This document shows, in pieces, positions 15,401-24,744 of a stretch of DNA of 64,000 bases. The stretch covers positions 1,736,001-1,800,000 of the forward strand of contig LSAX01000001.1 of NCBI GenBank assembly GCA_001557505.1. The letters are read 5' to 3'. This stretch comes from Reticulascus tulasneorum (Eukaryota > Ascomycota > Sordariomycetes > Glomerellales > Reticulascaceae). The translations under genes and the position numbers were made by a program. The notes beneath the pieces are model-generated. The model was not told the DNA's origin, searched no databases, and was given only the letters and a program-made list of their open reading frames with translations. Positions within the stretch are counted from its first letter, which is position 1, and each line of letters opens with the position of its first letter.

Positions 15401-16541
15401 CGAGCTCCGTGTTGATCAGCTCGTTGGTGTTGTACCAAGATATGATGGACTCGTTCGCCTCCTGGAACAGCGGCGACGAAGCCGAATTGTGTGCCAAAGC
15501 AAAGGCTGTCCAGGAGGGATACAGGCTCTCGCACCTGTCAATCTTCTTCACCACGTCCTTGACCTGTTCGTACGGCGGCTTTCCAGCCTCGGTCTCGCCC
15601 TTCACCTGAAAGTTGATAATCTCATCCAAAGTGCGGTCCAAGGTGGAGCGGGCGTCTTCCACGATTCGTCGCTGAACAGCAAGATGTCTCCCGCACACTT
15701 TCGATCTAATACCGAGCCAAAGCTCCGCTTTTTGTGCAGTCTTCCCTACGGCCTGTTCTGCAGACCCGATCAATCGCTTCTTCTCTTGTCTGACAACATC
15801 GCCGGTAAGAACAGCTGCCAGCATGCCGTGCCATTCTAGTCGCTCTCGATTCGCTGGATCCTTGTAATCTTCATCCAAGGGCTGGAAATCGTCGTTGCCG
15901 TAGAACATGATCGTCTCCTGGTCATAGCGATCGTCGAAAGGGCCCTCTGAAGAAGGGGTCTCCCCTTCCGAGTCCGAGTCACCGTGATTCATTCCATTTG
16001 TGTATCCGTCGAAGGGGTATTCGTTTCCATAGTCCTGCCGCAGCCTTTGTACGTACGCTCGCTCCTGTTGTCGAAAACGTTCGCTAGGTCGAGGTCTCGT
16101 TTTGGACGAAGATCGTATGGTCTCGATGAATGATGGGGCGGGCTGTGGTCTTCGCTGGGCGGATGGCGCGTACGTGCTTGAGGGAGTCCTCACTAAAGCA
16201 TTTGGCCGCTGGGACTTGGCCGCATTGCCGTTAAGATAGAGAACTTCACCGTCACCGCTGGTGTTCACGCGCTGGACTCTGGGGGTGCCATTGGTCAGAG
16301 CACTCTGGGTTAGCGACGACATCGAACCCGAGTGATTGGATATGTCGGCGTATCTAACGAGAGAGCCGAGCTCATCCTGGCGTTCGAGAGTATGAGGGTC
16401 AGGATGAGAGTCTCCAGAGGAGATAGAGTTATCGGAGTCAACAGCGGTGGTTTGGGGCCGCTGCAGTTTGATCTTCTCCGGCCTCAGCTCTTCATCTCCG
16501 TTGGAGAATCGTACTGCTCGTGGCGAGTGTTCAGTGGCCAT
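12402..16541 (-). CDS. SSK2: MAP kinase kinase kinase Ssk2/Ssk22 (HOG pathway)
   Basis: Two exons on the minus strand, 13010..16541 and 12402..12952, give 1360 aa. The protein phosphorylates the MAPKK Pbs2 in the high-osmolarity glycerol pathway downstream of the Sln1-Ypd1-Ssk1 phosphorelay (family knowledge). The kinase domain is at about residues 1050-1320: glycine loop VGGGTFGNVY starting at V1055, lysine in AVKEI, catalytic HRDIKPEN (H1171-N1178), DFG (D1191) and an SPE motif. The preceding ~1000 residues are the long regulatory region typical of this family; the first 250 are disordered. The 57-nt intron splits the Asn codon of HRDIKPEN. It is a multiple of three and lacks an in-frame stop, so an unspliced reading hides it. 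The ATG at 16541 is used because the frame upstream has only non-ATG starts. Confidence 0.96.
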   Translation of the reverse strand: MATEHSPRAVRFSNGDEELRPEKIKLQRPQTTAVDSDNSISSGDSHPDPHTLERQDELGSLVRYADISNHSGSMSSLTQSALTNGTPRVQRVNTSGDGEVLYLNGNAAKSQRPNALVRTPSSTYAPSAQRRPQPAPSFIETIRSSSKTRPRPSERFRQQERAYVQRLRQDYGNEYPFDGYTNGMNHGDSDSEGETPSSEGPFDDRYDQETIMFYGNDDFQPLDEDYKDPANRERLEWHGMLAAVLTGDVVRQEKKRLIGSAEQAVGKTAQKAELWLGIRSKVCGRHLAVQRRIVEDARSTLDRTLDEIINFQVKGETEAGKPPYEQVKDVVKKIDRCESLYPSWTAFALAHNSASSPLFQEANESIISWYNTNELINTELAILKKWVGNEELDFSRTKQRSPVGNGITDETSFLDRLMKEDGLRSLYDEDEDDEKRKDLQKGMLVGISTVINKSKDTLIRNFAAFQKRHLPPYIEELLTLISFPSRLVEEIIRMRLAYAKKVKESAQQNPMMQDQMISQFQLLLKLAIRIKLEYLTIAQPEPGWDLPALIDESFDLVVLDALKYYFKLLNWKLSGNKNTFKEAELLFQEWDFANEIGSHLQGGDVEVAEQFSSLTFKALNRLSVTFEKELQVKPKESAADMSKRYKQCLDSVRVRQRMLQRFSRMLSDNYENASDFSISFAPEKLQEFYDRLILSGHFQVFTNIYEQEGIFIFASSSLADRHDDIQAILGITAHEPFIEDASDPYLLILRPENPPHWFGESVSLSIRERNIDLKKGHVRLIAAGAQDRLINARKAFVDAVDMHVDLVVEQRSNLHKVNSRLMEIRRVAYKLSNTFMDSVETIRKQTIGKECQELIQTCFVYATEFGQRSLLYMDSNRRQMNNLKLTKLALDWVSFICDDCIASDRKTFRWAVLALEFSMGMTRGRHILALGEDEYAKLRAKVAGCMSLLISHFDIMGARSNLAAQAEKERIEALLGQFKRLDKNRMLDDEKASESITEHRLEELDKVDEIRRSKEAERQALGRVLEANNEVDRSLAYLSSSATNVTMRWQQGHFVGGGTFGNVYAAMNLDSGHLMAVKEIRLQDPKLIPTIAEQIKDEMGVLEVLDHPNVVSYYGIEVHRDRVYIFMEFCSGGSLANLLEHGRIEDEQVIMVYALQLLEGLAYLHESGIAHRDIKPESKSKQLIGSWRAQKLTCVPDILLDHNGIIKYVDFGAAKVIARQGKTLVQDLTSTKPNKSMTGTPMYMSPEVIKGENPGRAGAVDVWSLGCVILEMATGRRPWASLDNEWAIMYNIAQGNPPQLPSPDQISPQGIDFLKKCFLRDPKKRASAVELLQHEWIMTIRSQVVEPATPSDTSSSAQSTPVEMSASGMRMNNASEGFY

Positions 16542-18930
16542 TTTTGCCGAAGGTGCTCGGCCAACAGACGGACGGTATGGCGAGCCGCGGCTACTCGCTG
16601 GCTTGATGAACGGAATCAATAAGAGACAAACTCGCGACGAGAGTGCCAAAAATCAAAAGATGGCAAGGTAAAAAGCCTGAGGCGGTTGGTCGACCGGCTT
16701 GGGAGCAGGGGAGGAGAGATTGTCAAGATGGCGTGGATTTCTCCATGTGGGTTTGACCTCTCGGACGAACAGCAGCTGGGGTCAGCGACGGTCGACGACG
16801 AGCTTGTGGAGGTCAATCAAATTGGGAATTTTGGATCCAAATTTGATGGAGCATACTCGAACATGCACATGCTTACTTGCATACATACAGAGAGGTGCGG
16901 ACACTGTTCTTCAAGGCGCGAGAAAGGAAAGGGGATGGTGGGGTCCGAGCTTTTTTTTTGCCTAGGCCGATGGCCGCCTCTCACCCATCTCAGGCTCTCA
17001 CTTTCTCTCGTTACAGGGGTGGCAGGGCTAGACTCATCAAGGGCATGGCCGCCCGGGGCGAGCCTAGGCCCTTCGAAACTGGTTATAGGTGGATGTGGAA
17101 TTAATTACAGCGGATTCCACGGGGTGGTTCGGTGCCTCAGCGGGTTCTTCCAGCGAGCGGGACGGCAGTGGATAATTTAATGACCTGATCCCACTATCTT
17201 CAGCGCCTCGTTACGTACATAGACCTGCCGGGCTAAACTGCAGTACGGGTGGTACCAGGACCGCCCGCCCGCCCAAGGAATGCTCCATCTATAATCTGTA
17301 GCTTAAGTTCGGTTATAGGCTAGGCAGCTCTGAGCTTGGGGAGCCGGGAGGGTGGGAGAGTGGTTTCGACCTCGCAATCTGATCGATCTGTGGCGATCGA
17401 GAATTTCCCCCTCCCACCTACTGTGGCGAAAGGGTGCGCAAGCCGCTTTTTCCATCCGCCAACGTGGCACGCAAGTGTGGCTTACGATACCTCGCTTTGC
17501 CTATCATCCCTCTTTTCAAACCTTTCCGTGCTTGGTTGGCATGTACGCTATCATGCATTGCAGGGCCATCCCATCTTCGATGCGGATCCAGCTGGGCTAC
17601 GTGATCTTCCACGAGCCCCCGCAGCTCGCGTTTGAGAGACGGGAATGCGTCAACCTTTCCTCCTCTTGCAGCATCGCCGTGATGTGAATCCGATATGGCG
17701 AAGACACGACAAAGACATCTATGTATCTGTCCTAAGCCCTGCGGGCTGCCACACGAATAACCGTTTGAAATGCCCAGCCATACCTCCTCTCCTAAGGTGG
17801 GGGAGCTGCTGCAAGACCGCGACGATTGGCTCATAAGCCTTCAGTCAACTTGGAGCCACGGAGTTCCCTTCACACGGAGGAGCTGGAATCGGCGATGACA
17901 CACAGAAGTCAAGCCAACACACAATCCACAGGATTGCGGAGTCCAAGCGCGGCGACAAAAGGAAAAGAAAACAAGCCTGATTCCAGCGAACTCGGCACCG
18001 ATTGTTTCAAGTAACTACCAATTCGGAGTTCGTCATGACTATGCAGGCTACGGGACTCCATGGCATGTTTCTGCGCAGCAACATGTGTATTCAGGTCGAG
18101 TAGCTAATACCTACCCTAATTACTACCTATGTACACCCTCCTATTAGTAGAATAGGTACGCCGCCCATGATATGCATCGGGTATTTATCGTCTACTTGGT
18201 AGGCACAGTAGGCTGGTATCGATAAATGATCCATAATGCCTGCTAAGTTATATCCAGAGATCCAACCACAAACACATGGATCTTCTTCGTTTTCACTATT
18301 GTGCTTGAACGAGTGGGTTCCACTGCCCGGCCCGGTGCTTGCGTAGCAGCTCTTATTCAACGCCACGCCGGAGGCCCAGCTTGTTGCACTACATTACTTC
18401 CGAGGCCCCCGGTGAGTGCTTCCTTACGCGACATCAATCTCCGTCCCACGGCTTCTCTGCTGCGTCGGGCAAGGTCGGCGCCATCGTTGCTCTCCTCCAA
18501 AGCCCACTGTGAAAGCAACATTGGCGTGGCTATTCTCCATTCTACGTCGGACGTTCTCACCCTCCAGAGTTGTTTACAATTTCGAGAGCCAATCTCAACT
18601 GATCTAAGAGGAGCCACTGAAGTAAATAGCACAGAGCTTCCACAATAGTGCCAAAATTAGGCAGTGCTTTCTGGACGAACTGCCCGTGCGAGAATGGCTT
18701 AGGTGGAGGCAATTCCCACTAGTCACTACCCTGTATTAGGTCCAACCCCACGCCACACATCCAAACGCCAACTTAGCCCCTCCTCTGCCATTTTTGGCCA
18801 AACAGCATGTGCCCCACCATCATGGCCTTACTACGCAGTGCTCTAGAGATTGGCAGCAATGAACGTGAGCCTTTTTGTCCCGAATACCACTTCTGTTACA
18901 GAACATCAACCTCTTCCGAATGAGACCAAC
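16542..18930. other. Divergent intergenic region, SSK2 and epimerase genes
   Basis: This 2.4-kb stretch should hold two promoters. Open frames of 60-160 codons overlap on both strands without recognisable domains. An ATG at 18859 lies in frame with the epimerase and would add 24 residues. No RNA gene was seen. Confidence 0.6.
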
Positions 18931-19916
18931 ATGGCTCCGAAAGCAATCATAGCCCCTTCCATTCTCTCTGCAGACTTCGCGGACCTCGGCCATGACTGTT
19001 CACGCACCATAGAGCAGGGAGCCGATTGGCTTCATGTAGATATCATGTAATATGCCCCTCCCCCCCCCGGCCAAAAGCTGTGTCCCTCCACTCTATTGCC
19101 GTGTACGACAGGCTTCGTTGCTTGTCACAGAGGAATTGTCTGACCTGTGAAACTCTGCTTAGGGACGGACATTTCGTGCCTAATCTCACATTCGGACCAC
19201 CCGTGGTCGTCAAGATCCGGAAACATGTCGAGCGTCCTACCGAGAGTTATGGTCGCGGAACTTTCGATTGCCACATGATGATTGCAGAGGTATGAAGGCT
19301 CGGGACGGCACTGATTATGTCCAATTGACTGACCTGTGCCCGATCGAAGCCCAAAAAATGGGTCAAGGAGTTCAAAGCGGCCGGGTGCGATCTCTACTGT
19401 TTCCACTACGAGGCCGCCGACTCGAGCGCTGCCGAACAGCCGCACGAGACGTCGGAGCTCCGTACGAATCCACGCGAGCTCATCCGATATATTCACGAGT
19501 GCGACATGCTTGCTGGTATTGCCCTGAAACCCTCCACCCCGGTGGATGTCCTCTGGGAGGTTCTGGACAGCCCGCAGGAGACGGAGCGGCCTGATGTAAG
19601 TTCGGGGAGGGTTCATGATTCTACGGCAGACGTGGCTTACTAGACACAGATGGTGCTGATAATGACGGTCGAGCCTGGATTCGGTGGTCAGAAATTCATG
19701 GCGTCCGAGCTGCCCAAGGTGGCGGAGTTGCGGAAGAGATACCCGGATCTGAACATTGAGGTGGATGGCGGACTCGGTCCTGGGACCATTGACCAGGCGG
19801 CGGATGCCGGCGCGAATGTCATTGTAGCAGGGAGTGCTGTGTTTGGAGCCAAGGATCCCTCAGAGGTTATTGCTCTGCTGAGGGAGGCTGTTGATAAGCG
19901 AAGCGGAAAACTATGA
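18931..19916 (+). CDS. RPE1: Ribulose-phosphate 3-epimerase
   Basis: Four exons, 18931..19046, 19163..19289, 19350..19595 and 19650..19916, give 251 aa, close to the yeast enzyme length. It interconverts D-ribulose 5-phosphate and D-xylulose 5-phosphate in the cytosolic pentose phosphate pathway. The TIM-barrel signatures are all present: [10 protein letters not shown] at the N-terminus, metal and catalytic residues in HVDIMDGHFVPN (the codon for its Met is split by intron 1), [28 protein letters not shown] and the phosphate-binding [12 protein letters not shown] near the C-terminus. The first intron is 116 nt and the others 60 and 54 nt. The ATG at 18931 gives the standard family N-terminus; the in-frame ATG at 18859 would add a non-basic extension. 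The gene is convergent with the aminotransferase-like gene, with 132 nt between the stop codons. Confidence 0.95.
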
Positions 19917-20048
19917 ATATCATGACAGACCCGGAGCGCCTGGAGTGGTTACATGTCTAGGATGTCTAGAGCTGTCGCGGTATCTAGGCCGCGGGCTTAT
20001 ACTATCCCACTCCCAACATTTACTTCCCCGTACCATCCTGTCTACCTA

Positions 20049-21416
20049 TCATTTCTTCTGTGACAAAGTCTTATCGAGTGCCGTTACGAATGCCTTGATC
20101 TCGTCCACTACCATCATGTTAGCGAAGCTCGAAGCCCGAGACAGGCGGCACTCACGGCTGTTATAGTGGACCATGCTGACTCGCACCGGCCCATCACTGG
20201 GGTCGAGATCCAAAAGCTCTTCGACAAGACGGTATGAATAGAAGTTCCCCCACCTGAAGCCGAAGTTCGAGTCCTTTTCCACTGCCTCCACAAGGTCTTT
20301 CGACCGCCAACCCTCGACCCTGAAGCTCACAGTTGCCACCCTCGACTTGGGGTCTGAGCTTGTTTCGCCGTAGACAGTCACATCTTTGCGGCTGTTCAGG
20401 TACTCCAGTAGCGTTTCTTGGAGTTGGTGTTCCTGCTGAATCACAGACGTCCATGTCTCGGAAGCTGGGGTGCCCAGGTACTCCAAAACGGCCGGGATGG
20501 CAGACACTAGTTCGTAGCTGGAGCCAGCAAGGCCGAGCTTGTCCTGCAATGTCTTTTTCGAGTTGAAGAAGTGGCCGAGGGAGTTCATCTGATCCTGGGC
20601 ATTAGGGCTGGCGAAGAGCATCGCGATGTGCGGTCCGTAGACTTTATACCATGAGAAGGCGTAGAAGTCTACACCCAGGTCCTTGACATCTATTGGCCGA
20701 TGGGGGGCGTATGCCACTCCGTCCACGCAAACCAAGGCTCGCGGAACTGCTTTGTGGACGGCATCAGCCAAAGCCTTGATGTCATGAATGGTGCCGAGGA
20801 TGTTGCTTGCATGAGTGCAAGTGACCAACCGCGTCTTCTCGGAGAGGAGCTCTTTCAGGGTTTCGGGTGTCAACTTTGGATTGGTAGGGTTTTGGGGTTT
20901 CCACCACTTGATCACAAGGTTTTGGCGCTGGGCGAGATCGACCCACGACGCAATGTTCGCCTCATGGTCAACCGCAGAGATGATGAGCTCGTCTCCGGCC
21001 TCGAACTTTAAGCTATAGGACACATTCCTGAAAAGTTGAGTTGTCGAAGCACCAAAGACTATTCCACGTCAGAACCAAGAGGAAGAGCATGAAGCCACGG
21101 GAACTCTTGCCAATCTCATCTTCTGAGGCGTTGATATACTTTGCTCCGGCCTGGTAACCGGCACTGTAGAGTGCCGTTGAACTCTGCCCAATTCTGTACG
21201 AGGCGCCGAGTTGTACGTTGGTATTAGACAGGTACTCTCGAATGCTGTTGCAAAATGAACAACTGGTATGAGATATTCTCGACCTATGCCAACTTACGAA
21301 TCAATAACCGTCCCCAATGTTTGGCTTCCACCCGCATTATCGAGGTAGACTTGATCTTGGCCCAGACCCGGGAACATGGCCCTTACAGCTGTAATGTCTG
21401 ACAAGCTAGAGGACAT
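20049..21416 (-). CDS. PLP-dependent class V aminotransferase-like protein (cysteine desulfurase fold)
   Basis: Four exons on the minus strand, 21298..21416, 21111..21244, 20156..21058 and 20049..20107, give 404 aa. It has the fold-type I PLP architecture: N-terminal YLDNAGGSQ, substrate loop GASYR, VDHEANIASW, CVDGVAYAPHRPIDV, the Schiff-base lysine in FSWYKVYGPHIA, and a C-terminal HYNS motif. It resembles the family annotated as cysteine desulfurase-like, VC1184 type. The C-terminal segment reads FRWGNFYSYRL, with Tyr where true desulfurases place the catalytic Cys, so desulfurase activity is doubtful and the substrate is unknown. Intron 2 (21059-21110) is best read as GC-AG; a GT alternative four bases past the GC, after GGCAAG plus one base, would insert two residues at a poor donor. 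The last intron (48 nt) is stop-free and in frame. The gene is divergent from the Tpa1-like gene. Confidence 0.88.
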
Positions 21417-22379
21417 TTCGATCAGGTTAGGTCTAAGAGACCGGCTAGTAGTGTAGTGATTGTTAGTTGCGGGAAGCCCATTGAAACATTATCGGAACAT
21501 TCAAGTTGGCTTCCGTCCTTTATAAAACCCATTGGCCGCAGACACAAACCCCACCGGAGAAGGTCTGCAGTAGTACATAATAAGAGGTGTCTCGCCCTTT
21601 GAGTGGGGGCAATGACGAGAGCAAATCGATCTTGGGTAGCAATACCATTCGAAGGATCATTGAGCTGCCGAAAGTAGCGTAGGCAATGAAGATATCCGAA
21701 GCCGGATGCCGCAATCAACTCGCACATGTCCCTTCTTCCAGCAGATCAAATCTATTCACAGCAGCGGGCTTGCCGGGATGGCAGCGGCGGCTCATTGCAG
21801 ATGGTGGCTGTAGCCATCCGATCTCACTGGTCTGCAAGTCCCCCCCTCTTGAATCGGCCCAACTTCTCCTGAAGAAAAGCAAGACGCAACCGATTCTCAA
21901 TGCTCAGCCTGCGATTCGAGGTTTTGGCATTTGATCCAACCGCAGCCTTTCGTCCAGCGCATCTCTGGCGTCTAAAATACATAATGCATGACTGATATAG
22001 TGTCACCAGCCTGTTGGTCATTGCCAGTGAGGTGCTACCCCTACAACGGTAGAGTTGGCCGTATGAAGCGACGGCGCTTGACCAGTCATGCAAGTCCTTG
22101 TCTGAGAATGTGTTTGCTTGGATCTGCAGTATTCTTAGGGAGCCAATTGGTGTTGAGATCGTCCCGTGCTTTGGGCGGAGTAGGATTATTAGCACATGAG
22201 GAGCGAGGTTGCTTGCAGGGGATGGATTAGGACTGATAAGACCTCCACTGGCAAGTTTTTTTTAAAAATTTAACGCGGCAGCAAGCCCACTTGAACTCTT
22301 GGAGCCTGCCGAAACCCAGTTCGACCAGCTCTCTCTTACTCCTAAAACACCCAATTCAACACCAATTGAAAGCCCCAAC
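21417..22379. promoter_or_regulatory. Bidirectional promoter region
   Basis: These 963 bp separate the divergent start codons of the aminotransferase-like and Tpa1-like genes and should carry both promoters. A short A/T run (22257-22272) lies about 110 bp before the Tpa1-like ATG. I see no gene in it. Confidence 0.5.
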
Positions 22380-24411
22380 ATGAAGCGAAAGGCTGATGGT
22401 CACACTGACGAGAAGAAACCAGTCAAGAAGAAGTCCAAGACTTGTAAGACATGCCCCTCAGTCTGGTTTCGATGATTTCGAACCCTAGCTAACACTATTC
22501 CTAGCTCTTACAGCAGAAGAGGCAAAAACGAGATTCCGCAAGGGGCTGTTTGAGAAGGAGATACTTACTTCTTATACCACCGAATATGCCGAATCCTCAC
22601 CGTACCAACATGCTGTCATTGACAGCCTAGTCGACGACACACTCCTTCGCTCTGTGCGAGACGAGATCCGGGACAATGTCTCCTTCACCCCTAAGGAAAC
22701 AGACATCTATAAGATCCACCAGTCTGGCGACTTGGCCAACCTAGACGGCCTGGACGATGAGGCCCTCTCGAAGCTGCCGTCGCTTCTAGCACTCCGGGAT
22801 GCGATGTACTCGGAATCTTTCCGCAACTACGTGTCACACATCACCGGCTGCGGGCCCCTGAGTGGACGGAAGACGGATATGGCCATCAACGTATACACGC
22901 CGGGATGCTACCTTCTGTGTCACGACGACGTTATTGGTAGTCGGAAAGTCAGCTACATTCTCTACCTAACGGACCCAGACACACCATGGAAAGCGGAATG
23001 GGGAGGAGCTCTCCGCCTATTCCCCACCCAAGAGATGAAAGACAAAGACGGGGAAGTTGCGAAGACCCCAACACCGGACTACACCAAGATTATACCGCCA
23101 GCATGGAACCAGCTCAGTTTCTTTGCTGTGCAGCCTGGCGAGAGCTTCCACGACGTCGAGGAAGTGTACCACGCCCAAAGCAAGGAACAGCTGGACACAG
23201 ACGGTGGACGGATCCGCATGGCCATCAGCGGCTGGTTTCATATCCCCCAGATTGGCGAGGATGGCTACGTCGAGGGTGCCGAGGAGAAGCTAGCGAAAAA
23301 CAGCAGCTTGATGCAGCTGCAGGGCAACCCGGAGCAGTATGACCTGCCGCAGTCTCAGACAGTAGCGGTTAGCAACTCACAGTCCAGTCAGTCTGAATTC
23401 GATGAGGCTGATTTTGATTTCTTGCTGAAATATATCTCGCCAACCTACCTCGCCCCTGACACGATGGATCGAATTAAGGAGCACTTCGAAGAGAACTCCA
23501 GCATCACGCTTTCGGCCATGCTCTGCAAGAAGTTTGCTGAAAGGCTCAACTCTTACATAACAGCCCAGGAGGGGGCACCTATACCAGAGGGTAGCGCAGC
23601 CATCGAGACGGCATCGACCTGGAAAGTCTCTAGACCGCCTCATAAGCACCGATTTCTGTACCAACAACCGACCGGCCCGGATGAACTTCGCACATCCCAA
23701 GAAGAATCGCCCATCACTGAGCTTCTGGATATCCTCCTTCCCAGCCGCCAGTTCCGGAATTGGCTACAGCACGCCACAGGCTGCACTATTGAAGCTCACG
23801 ATTTCGTGGCTCGGCGATTTCGGCGTGGAAAGGACTATACCCTAGCTACCGGCCACGACGGGAATCCCCGTCTGGAGCTGAATCTGGGCATCACACCGAC
23901 TCCGGGATGGGGTGACGAGGAGGAAGAGGAAGAAGAAGAAGATGAAGCAGCAGAAGAGGAGCACGAGGCCGAAGCGGAGACGAATGGATCCGGCAGCAAG
24001 AAAACCAATGGCTCCAGAAAAGGCAAAGAAAAAGCGGTCGAGAAGAAGAAAGAAGAAGCCGAGGAGGTGGGGGGTCACGAGGTCTACATGGCCGGCGACG
24101 ACGGCGACGGCGACGACGAAGATGCAGCGGTGTACAAATCCAGCAACGACGACGACAACATCCTCTTCTTCCAAGCCGCGGCGTGGAACAAGATGACACT
24201 TGTGCTTCGTGACAGCGGCACGCTACGGTTCATCAAGTACGTCAGCCGGCGTGCGAAGGGAGATCGATGGGACATATCCGGTACGTTCGACGTCGAGGAG
24301 CAGGATCAGGACCCGGAGGAAGGCGATAGCGGCTTAAACGGGCCGCCGCTGGGCGAGTCCGAGGAAGAATTCAAAGGGTTCTCGGACTCGGATGATAGTG
24401 ATTCAGACTAG
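22380..24411 (+). CDS. TPA1: Tpa1/Ofd1-like Fe(II)/2-oxoglutarate prolyl hydroxylase
   Basis: Two exons, 22380..22443 and 22505..24411, give 656 aa (yeast Tpa1 is 644). This family hydroxylates a proline of ribosomal protein uS12 and affects translation termination; the fission yeast member Ofd1 also controls SREBP stability in response to oxygen (family knowledge). The N-terminal double-stranded beta-helix shows the iron ligands: HDD in LLCHDDVIG (H and second D) and the distal His in FHDVEEVYH. The 2-oxoglutarate-binding Arg is in RIRMAISGWFH. A second degenerate oxygenase-like domain follows, ending in RWDISGTFD. It is interrupted by a Glu-rich then Lys-rich low-complexity insert (about 23920-24070 in DNA), and the C-terminus is acidic (SDSDDSDSD). 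The first exon encodes a short Lys-rich tail that could be a nuclear localisation signal. The gene is convergent with PPN1. Confidence 0.93.
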
Positions 24412-24744
24412 GGCGCCCATCAAAATGAGAAAGATACACCAAGGGTCAATATCTGTGAAACTGTTCAAAATGCTTGCTCAAATTACTACAAACGACGTCA
24501 TGTCGAGGGAAAACCACGAATGCTACGCGAAGCAAAACCCCCCCAAAAAAAAACCTGGCAGATAGCCCACAAAACGCTTGCATATATGTGAGTGACCAGT
24601 AGCAAAGCCCAGAAAATCGCAATAATCAATATCCTGAATGCTGCAGTGCCTGTGCCAAAACGCCGTCATGCCTCCATGGTCCCTATCCCGTCACCCATGC
24701 TCCAAGTGTAGTCCAGATGCGTTTAGATGCGCAAAACCCATTGC
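24412..24744. other. Convergent 3' intergenic region
   Basis: These 333 bp hold the 3' UTRs of the Tpa1-like and Ppn1 genes. An A-rich run at 24546-24554 is present. I see nothing else. Confidence 0.6.

Noticed and set aside
14925..15839. 304-codon open frame antisense to SSK2
   Set aside because: It lies wholly within the SSK2 coding exon, starts with a non-ATG codon and has no domain; it is a codon-usage shadow.
18865..18901. Possible intron after the upstream ATG of the epimerase gene (GTGAGC to TTACAG)
   Set aside because: At 37 nt it is shorter than any credible intron here and has no branch site.
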